From NCBI RefSeq assembly GCF_014648175.1, contig NZ_BMQP01000017.1, positions 1 through 64,000 on the forward strand: a DNA stretch of 64,000 nt, read 5' to 3'. This DNA is from Planobispora rosea. Its GTDB lineage: Bacteria > Actinomycetota > Actinomycetes > Streptosporangiales > Streptosporangiaceae. Of the stretch, positions 58,974 through 64,000 are shown in pieces (the stretch's first letter is position 1; each line of letters begins with the position of its first letter). The position numbers and the translations under genes were made by a program. A model generated the notes under the pieces. It was not told where the DNA came from, made no database searches, and was given only the letters and a program-made list of their open reading frames with translations.

Positions 58974-60124
58974 AGATCTCCTTCCTGATCCTCAACGCCT
59001 ACGGGATGGGCGGCACCATCCGGGCGACCCTCGACCTCGCCACCGAGCTGTCCGTCCGGCACAACGTCGAGGTCATCAGCGTCTTCCAGCACGCCGACCG
59101 GCCCTTCCTCCCGCTGGGCCCGAAGGTCCGGCTCCGCTCGCTGGTGGACCTGCGGCCGGGGGCGAAGGTCCGCTGGCCGTACACGAAACGGGCCGAACGG
59201 CTGAGCCAGGAACCGAGCGCGCTGGTCCACCCGGAGGAGCGGGCCTACGCCTCCTTCACCGCCTGGAGCGACGAGGTCCTCCGGCGTGAGCTGAGCAGGC
59301 TCCGCACCGACGTGCTCGTGACCACCCGGGCCGGGCTCAACATCCTGGCCGCCCGGTTCGCCCGCAGGCGGGTCGTCACGATCGCCCAGGAGCACCTGCA
59401 CTTCGAGGCGCACAAGCCGGGGATCTTTGAGGAGATCCGGCAGTGGTACCCGAAGCTGGACGCGGTCGTCACCCTCACCGAGGCGGACGAACAGGATTAC
59501 CGGGGCATGCTCGACCGGTTCGGCACGGGGGTGTTCACCATCGGCAACGGGCTGGCGGGCGGGCCGCGCCCGGTGTCCCGGCAGGAGAACCGGATCGTCC
59601 TGGCCGCCGGGCGGCTGGTGCCGGTCAAGGGGTACGACCGGCTGCTGAAGGCGTTCGCGCAGGTCGTCGAGGTCCGGCCGGACTGGAAGCTGCGGATCTA
59701 CGGAGAGGGCCGGGTCAGCGACAAACTGGTCAAGCTGGCCACCAAGCTGCGCCTGCACAACAACGTCATGTTCATGGGCTCGACCGGGGACATCGAGGGC
59801 GAGCTGGCCAAGGCCTCGATCCACGCGGTCAGCTCGCGGTTCGAGGGCTTCGGCATGACCATCATCGAGGCGTTCGCGTGCGGGGTGCCGGTGGTCAGCT
59901 TCGACTGCCCGCGAGGGCCGAGGGAGATCATCACCTCGGGGCACGACGGGCTGCTCGTCCCGCCCGACGACGTCGACGCCCTCGCCGCGGGCCTGCTCAA
60001 GATGATCGACGACGAGGACGGCCGCCGCCGGATGGCCGCCAACGCCCGGGAGACGGCCCGCGAGTACGCCATCTCCACGATCGCGGACCGCTGGGAGGAC
60101 GCCTTCACCGAACTGGTGGGGTGA
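58970..60124 (+). CDS. Glycosyltransferase family 4 protein
   Basis: The 384-aa enzyme has the GT-B fold seen in GT4: N-terminal MKISFLILNAYGMGGTIRATL and C-terminal nucleotide-sugar region with IVLAAGRLVPVKGYDRLLKAF, RIYGEGR, VMFMGSTGDIEGELAKA and the conserved SSRFEGFGMTIIEAFACGVPVV (E-x7-E type) motif. It probably acts in surface-polymer synthesis; donor and acceptor are unknown. GAGGAG lies 8 nt before the ATG. The pair with the preceding gene forms a two-gene unit. Confidence 0.9.
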   Translation: MKISFLILNAYGMGGTIRATLDLATELSVRHNVEVISVFQHADRPFLPLGPKVRLRSLVDLRPGAKVRWPYTKRAERLSQEPSALVHPEERAYASFTAWSDEVLRRELSRLRTDVLVTTRAGLNILAARFARRRVVTIAQEHLHFEAHKPGIFEEIRQWYPKLDAVVTLTEADEQDYRGMLDRFGTGVFTIGNGLAGGPRPVSRQENRIVLAAGRLVPVKGYDRLLKAFAQVVEVRPDWKLRIYGEGRVSDKLVKLATKLRLHNNVMFMGSTGDIEGELAKASIHAVSSRFEGFGMTIIEAFACGVPVVSFDCPRGPREIITSGHDGLLVPPDDVDALAAGLLKMIDDEDGRRRMAANARETAREYAISTIADRWEDAFTELVG

Positions 60125-60396
60125 TCTCCGGGAGCTCTGGCGACCCGGGCGGTGGCCGGGGTGATTTCCGCGGGCTCCGGAGATCCGAGCAGCAGACGGC
60201 CCGCCACGGCGTCTCTGTGATGTGACCATGTCATTGTCGGGGACGACCCCGGAACCCGAGACAGAACTGCTCTCCCAGACGATGCCGCGCGGTACGGGGC
60301 CGCCTGGCCCTACGGTCTCCCGCAGAGGCGGGAACGGCGCGTAGTGTGGGCGTGAGCCGTACCACTCGCTTGGTCTGGGATTGGTCTGGGAGCCGC

Positions 60397-61254
60397 ATGA
60401 GCATGATCATGGCCGTGAGCTTCACCCGTTACGGCCGGCTGTACTACCTCGACCCCGGCGAGCACAGTCCCAAGGTCGGTGACAAGGTGCTCGTGCCCAC
60501 CGACGCCGGGCCCGAGGTGGCCGAGTGCGTATGGGCGCCGCAGTGGACGAGCGAGGAGATCGGCGGCCTGCCGGTCTGCGCTGGCATCGCCACCGAGGAG
60601 CACCTGGCCCGCGACGAGGGCAACAGGCGGCACCGGGCGGAGGCCAGGAGCGTCTCCAAGCGCCTGATCAGGCGGCACTCCCTGCCGATGAAGGTCGTCG
60701 GCGTCGACTACCTCGACGCCGACAACGTCTACACGGTCTACTTCTCGGCCCCGCACCGCGTCGACTTCCGCGCCCTGGTCCGCGACCTCGCCCGCAACCT
60801 GCGGGCCCGGGTCGAGTTGCGCCAGATCGGTCCCCGCGACGAGGCCCGCCTCCAGGGCGGGATCGGCCCCTGCGGGCGTGACCTGTGCTGCGCCACCTTC
60901 CTGAAGGACTTCGAGCCGGTCTCGGTCCGCATGGCCAAGGACCAGGACCTCCCCGTCAACCCGATGCGCATCGCGGGCGCGTGCGGGCGGCTGATGTGCT
61001 GCCTGAAGTACGAGCACCCGCTCTACATGGAGGCGCACAGCAGGATGCCCCGCCCCGGCCTGAAGGTGGACACCCCGCAGGGGCCGGGGACCGTGGTGGG
61101 GCGCAACGTCCCCTCCGACTCCGTCGTGGTCCGGCTGGAGGACGGCGGGCGGCGCTGCGCGTGCCCGTCGGCCTCGGTCTGCTCACCGCGCAAGCAGCAC
61201 GACGAGATGTACGGCGACGCGGTCACGGTCGCCGAGAGCGGCCCGGAGGGATGA
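60397..61254 (+). CDS. PSP1 domain protein (RicT-like)
   Basis: The 285-aa protein has the PSP1 C-terminal domain: KRLIRRHSLPMKVVGVDYLDADNVYTVYF, VRDLARNLRARVELRQIGPRDEA (shown in parts), and the Cys-rich stretches IGPCGRDLCCATFL, ACGRLMCCLKYEHP and CACPSASVC. In Bacillus the related RicT (YaaT) forms an Fe-S cluster complex that affects RNA processing and sporulation. The ATG at 60397 has GGGAG 4 nt upstream; a TAGTGT box at 60342-60347 could be its promoter. It ends 15 nt from a convergent gene. Confidence 0.88.
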   Translation: MSMIMAVSFTRYGRLYYLDPGEHSPKVGDKVLVPTDAGPEVAECVWAPQWTSEEIGGLPVCAGIATEEHLARDEGNRRHRAEARSVSKRLIRRHSLPMKVVGVDYLDADNVYTVYFSAPHRVDFRALVRDLARNLRARVELRQIGPRDEARLQGGIGPCGRDLCCATFLKDFEPVSVRMAKDQDLPVNPMRIAGACGRLMCCLKYEHPLYMEAHSRMPRPGLKVDTPQGPGTVVGRNVPSDSVVVRLEDGGRRCACPSASVCSPRKQHDEMYGDAVTVAESGPEG

Positions 61255-61269
61255 CCCGGCCGGCCGGTC

Positions 61270-61806
61270 CTATTCGGAGTCGTCGGTCTCCACGACGCTG
61301 AGAACGTCGGTCACCGCGATGGTCCCTCCTCCGGGATCTCCCTGGTGGGCACGCGAGTCGAGGGCGACGGCCCGGTGGTCGCTCATCAGCCACAACCGTC
61401 CGGCGGGGACGGTCACGGCAAAGGGGTAGTCGCTGGGAGCGTCGCCCGGGTACAAGTAGGGCTCTTCCAGAGGAACGCCGTTCACCAGCAGCCTGCCGTC
61501 CGAATGACAGCACTCCACACGAGTCCCCGGGCCGCCGATGACGCGGCTGACGAAGGAGTGCTTCTCTTCCCAGTCCGGTGCGTCGAACACGACGACGTCG
61601 CCGATCCTCGGAATATACTCACCGCGAATCATAGAGGCGGTGAACTGCCCGCCTTTTATGAGGGTGGGCTCCATCGACTCGCCGGTCATGACGTAGCCCT
61701 TCTCCCCGAGGACAGCGGAGGTCGCGCGGTCTATCACGACACTGCAGCCGGAGAGGGCTGTAACCAGGGACGCAGCGATCAGGAGGCGGAACCGGGAGGC
61801 AAGCAC
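61270..61806 (-). CDS. Signal-peptidase-like (S26) lipoprotein lacking the usual catalytic Lys
   Basis: The 178-aa product starts with a lipoprotein signal (RFRLLIAASLVTALSGC; lipobox LSGC). Box B has the nucleophile Ser in MTGESMEPTL. The next expected motif is 'KRVIGLPGD', but here it reads FVSRVIGGPGTRVE, so the general-base Lys is replaced by Ser. Box D is normal (MSDHRAVALDSR). It may be an inactive or differently catalysed relative. Ribosome-binding site is weak and the GTG start at 61806 is uncertain. It converges on the PSP1 gene. Confidence 0.65.
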   Translation of the reverse strand: MLASRFRLLIAASLVTALSGCSVVIDRATSAVLGEKGYVMTGESMEPTLIKGGQFTASMIRGEYIPRIGDVVVFDAPDWEEKHSFVSRVIGGPGTRVECCHSDGRLLVNGVPLEEPYLYPGDAPSDYPFAVTVPAGRLWLMSDHRAVALDSRAHQGDPGGGTIAVTDVLSVVETDDSE

Positions 61807-61953
61807 CCGGACATTATTGATGATTCGTGCATCTAAACGGTTAATTGCCCCTCTAGATCCCCTGGGGGCCTGGGATGCTGATCGTCCCGATGGTGCGCCG
61901 GTCTCGGGAAATCCAGTTGTTCGCGGGGATGGCCGCTGGCCATCATCGAGCGC

Positions 61954-62727
61954 ATGAGATTCGCGCTCGTCGGCGACATCCATGCCGACTTCACCCTGGC
62001 CGACGCGATGATCCGGCAACACGCGGGCCCCGTCGACGCCATCTTCAGCGTGGGGGACGCCGAGCCGAACCGGGACGAGGCCGAGAGCCTGGGAGTGGGC
62101 GGCCCCGCCAAATACCGGAAGGTGGGCGACTTCCCCCGGTTCGCCGAGGGCCTGCAGAGCATGAGCGCGCCCGTGTACTTCATCGGCGGCAACCACGAGC
62201 CGTGGCCGGCACTCGACGCGCACGGTCCCGGGGAGTGGGCGCCGGGCTTCCACTTCCTGGGGCGTTCCGGGGTGGCGGAGATCGCCGGACTCCGGGTCGC
62301 GTACCTGTCAGGAATCTATTCACGCCACTTCAGTGAGCCCGACCAGCCGCCCGCCGTCACCCCCGAGCGGTTGAAGGAGTACGGCTACTTCACCAAACCG
62401 CACGTCGACCACCTCCTCCGTCGGGCGCACGGGAGGCGGATCGACCTGCTGATCACCCACGACTGGCCCGCCGGGCTGTCCTACCGGCACCACGGCAAGA
62501 CCCCCGTGGGATGCGACCGCATCCGCATGCTGACCGACACCCTCAGACCGCAGGTGCACGCCTGCGGACACACGCACGTGCCCTTCCGGGAACGGATCGG
62601 GTCCACGGACGTGGTCTGCCTGTCGATCGTCGCCCCCGGCGTCGCCCCGGCCGACACGGTCGCGGTGCTCGACCTCACCCCCGACGGCACCCTGAAGGAG
62701 ACCGTCCCCGCGCCGCATCCCGTCTGA
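61954..62727 (+). CDS. Calcineurin-like metallophosphoesterase (DBR1-like)
   Basis: The 257-aa protein has GDIHADF, SVGDAEPN, GGNHEPW, LITHDWP and CGHTHVPF, the full set of metal-binding blocks of the superfamily. The order of motifs and the preceding RFAEGLQSMSAPVYFIGGNHE resemble RNA-lariat-debranching-like proteins. The substrate is unknown. No good ribosome-binding site precedes the ATG. It diverges from the S26-like gene. Confidence 0.8.
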   Translation: MRFALVGDIHADFTLADAMIRQHAGPVDAIFSVGDAEPNRDEAESLGVGGPAKYRKVGDFPRFAEGLQSMSAPVYFIGGNHEPWPALDAHGPGEWAPGFHFLGRSGVAEIAGLRVAYLSGIYSRHFSEPDQPPAVTPERLKEYGYFTKPHVDHLLRRAHGRRIDLLITHDWPAGLSYRHHGKTPVGCDRIRMLTDTLRPQVHACGHTHVPFRERIGSTDVVCLSIVAPGVAPADTVAVLDLTPDGTLKETVPAPHPV

Positions 62728-62843
62728 CAGCCCGGCCGTCCCCCCGGGAACGGTGCCGGCTGCCCGGGATCGGGTGGTATGACGGCGCGAGTAACGCCCG
62801 AGACCATGTAGACTGCCTTAGGCCGTGCGAACATGCACGGCAC

Positions 62844-62920
62844 GCCGCCTTAGCTCAGTCGGCCAGAGCACTTCACTCGTAATGAAGGGGTCTGGGGTTC
62901 GATTCCCCAAGGCGGCTCCA
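62844..62920 (+). tRNA. tRNA-Thr (anticodon CGT)
   Basis: The acceptor stem GCCGCCT/AGGCGGC, the D-arm AGCTCAGTCGGCCAGAGC, the anticodon arm CTTCA-CTCGTAA-TGAAG (anticodon CGT) and the T-arm GGGGTTCGATTCCCC are all clear. CCA is encoded at 62918-62920. A rho-independent terminator follows closely. Confidence 0.97.
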
Positions 62921-62925
62921 GGTCA

Positions 62926-62956
62926 AAAGCCCTCTCGGATCATCCGAGAGGGCTTT
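62926..62956. terminator. Rho-independent terminator after tRNA-Thr
   Basis: AAAGCCCTCTCGGA-tca-TCCGAGAGGGCTTT is a perfect 14-bp stem followed by TT (TTTTT run in all). It lies 5 nt after the tRNA. The same hairpin may also stop the minus-strand integrase remnant. Confidence 0.9.
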
Positions 62957-62971
62957 TTGCTAACACCCTTG

Positions 62972-63187
62972 CTAACAGACGTCCTCAGACTCATTCCTGA
63001 GGGCTTTCGTGAAGACGTCGGCGGCGGCCTCCGCTGAGCGGATCACGTGGGCGTAGACACGAAGGGTGATCGCCGGGTCGGCGTGGCCAAGGCGGGACGC
63101 GACCACGTGAACGGGGATGCCCGCCAGGAGAAGCGTTGTCGCGTGGATGTGGCGGAGATCGTCTAGCCGGGCGTAGGGGAGCGGTTC
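62972..63187 (-). pseudogene. C-terminal remnant of a tyrosine recombinase (phage/ICE integrase)
   Basis: On the minus strand about 72 codons read LDDLRHIHATTLLLAGIPV, then HVVASRLGHADPAITLRVYAHV, ending ALRNESEDVC and TAG. This is the integrase catalytic end with R-x-x-H (RHIH), LGH and the nucleophile Tyr (VYAHV). The N-terminal 300 residues are absent. In-frame sequence upstream (PIKAGRVQAPSEP) shows no integrase similarity and runs into the STAS gene's 3' end. It lies 50 nt from tRNA-Thr, the typical place of an integrated element's int gene. Confidence 0.8.
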
Positions 63188-63227
63188 GGAGGGAGCCTGA
63201 ACCCGTCCGGCTTTGATGGGTGGTTGC

Positions 63228-63758
63228 CTACCGGGTTTCTGCTGCCGGGCCGTCCGGGGCGCTGATGCGCAGCGGCAGGTTCAGCAGCTCCGTCAAGTGC
63301 TGCAGGAAGGGGGGCACGTTGACCAGCCGGGCCGCGCCCGTGCTGCACAGCCGCACCAGCAGACGCATCCCGGCGGTGTCGATGAAGTGCAGGTCGCGCA
63401 GGTCGATCAGGAGGCGATCCTCGCCGTGCCCGACACGTCGCAGCGTCTCCTCCAGTGCGGCGTGGTTGGTGGCGTCGATCTGTCCGGTCAGCCGGATCAG
63501 GGTGGCGCCGGGCTGAGGATGGTAGGTCAGCCGCACGAGGCGATCGGCATACAGGACCGCGCCGAGGACGCCGGAGGAGGCACTCTCGGATGCGGGAAGG
63601 CGGGAGGCGTCTTCGTGCGGGAGCATCACGGTGCTGCGGACAACGGCCAGACGGGCCAGGCTGTGCCCCTGCGGGCGGGACGGGCGTGAAGGCGCGGAGA
63701 CGGAGACGCAGGCATGAGGACCCCCACTGGCGGAGGGAGACCGGTTGACTGGCATCAT
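63228..63758 (-). CDS. STAS domain protein (anti-sigma-factor antagonist-like)
   Basis: The 176-aa protein has an N-terminal extension of about 80 residues rich in Ser, Arg and Pro, then a STAS domain (about 82-170): LIRLTGQIDATNHAALEETL, RLLIDLRDLHFIDTAGMRLL. The site where antagonists are phosphorylated by their kinase is usually Ser in DSSG; here it is DTAG with Thr. Such proteins release sigma factors from anti-sigma kinases. Two adjacent ATGs start it. It could be a substrate of a SpoIIE-type phosphatase such as the one at 15067. Confidence 0.82.
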   Translation of the reverse strand: MMPVNRSPSASGGPHACVSVSAPSRPSRPQGHSLARLAVVRSTVMLPHEDASRLPASESASSGVLGAVLYADRLVRLTYHPQPGATLIRLTGQIDATNHAALEETLRRVGHGEDRLLIDLRDLHFIDTAGMRLLVRLCSTGAARLVNVPPFLQHLTELLNLPLRISAPDGPAAETR

Positions 63759-63879
63759 CTCACCCGCGACCTCTTTCAGGAAAGGACATACCGGAAATGA
63801 ACTTCAGGTAATAATCTTAGGGTAAAGATGTCCCGCCGTCACTCCCGGCCGGATCAGCCCAGCCCTGAAGAGAGGTGAC

Positions 63880-64000
63880 ATGGTCGCGACCAACGGTGGT
63901 GAGTCCCCTTCCAGCTGGACGTTTCTCACCCACCACGCCCGGGTGCTGGTGGAGATCGCCCGCGATCCGCAAACCCGTATGCGCGACATCTCCGCCCGGA
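63880..64000 (+). CDS. N-terminal part of a MarR/ArsR-type winged-helix regulator (3' end outside window)
   Basis: The 40 visible codons read MVATNGGESPSSWTFLTHHA, RVLVEIARDPQTRMRDISAR. The stretch WTFLTHHARVLVEIARDP matches the N-terminus of a common actinobacterial winged-helix regulator family that continues into DIAxxVGIT. GAGGTG lies just upstream of the ATG at 63880. The rest is outside the window. Confidence 0.7.
   Translation, partial: MVATNGGESPSSWTFLTHHARVLVEIARDPQTRMRDISAR

Overview
The window is about 64 kb of very GC-rich DNA, densely coding on both strands, with strong G/C third-codon bias. Actinobacterial hallmarks are an MFS-thymidylate kinase fusion next to topA and holB, a multi-repeat chaplin-like protein, LytR-CpsA-Psr and DUF5709/DUF5703 proteins, and several genes with a TANNNT -10 box 6-7 nt before the start codon (leaderless-type promoters). 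A filamentous actinomycete of the Streptosporangiales is the best guess (inference from gene content, not from a marker gene).

Layout. (1) 1-2204: end of a calcium-binding-type protein, an LCP cell-wall ligase and an acetyltransferase. (2) 2261-10986: a tightly coupled minus-strand operon of seven genes. In transcription order it encodes a membrane protein, a secreted Pro-rich protein, an ECF-sigma-like protein fused to a zinc-finger/membrane/BACON-like module, an EspI-like MinD ATPase, a membrane protein, a very Pro/Thr-rich secreted protein and a GH16 glucanase-like enzyme. This is the best candidate in the window for an undescribed envelope system. (3) 11392-16951: an exported double-SUKH protein, an unknown 556-aa protein, a GAF-SpoIIE phosphatase and a DUF5709 protein. 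(4) 17041-29066: a complete monoderm type IV pilus locus (pilB, pilT, pilC, pilA, pilD, pilM, pilN, pilO plus three minor-pilin-like genes, two carrying large Ig-like or ricin-type lectin domains). (5) 29172-31598: TetR regulator, alpha/beta hydrolase, acetyltransferase and a truncated reductase remnant. (6) 31634-40244: OsmC, VOC, two carboxymuconolactone/AhpD-like proteins, a luciferase-like monooxygenase and a peptide-type ABC transporter, all on the minus strand. (7) 40681-45379: MFS exporter, membrane protein and a NarL-type two-component system. (8) 45518-49538: tRNA-Leu(GAG), M20 peptidase, membrane-anchored protein and the chaplin-like protein. (9) 49787-61254: DUF5703, topA, metallophosphoesterase, MFS-tmk, holB, a glycosyltransferase pair and a PSP1 protein. 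(10) 61270-64000: a signal-peptidase-like lipoprotein lacking the usual lysine, a phosphoesterase, tRNA-Thr(CGT) followed by a truncated integrase, a STAS protein and the start of a wHTH regulator.

How parts work together. The pilus genes form one transcription unit with motors, platform, peptidase, assembly proteins and pilins, and with no outer-membrane secretin, as expected for a monoderm. The 2261-10986 operon links a predicted envelope-sensing sigma module with an ATPase of the type VII accessory (EspI) type and a secreted glycanase. The 31634-40244 block looks like an uptake-plus-oxidation cassette. The right end carries the scar of an integrated element at tRNA-Thr. Function calls come from reading motifs by eye; no database search was possible.
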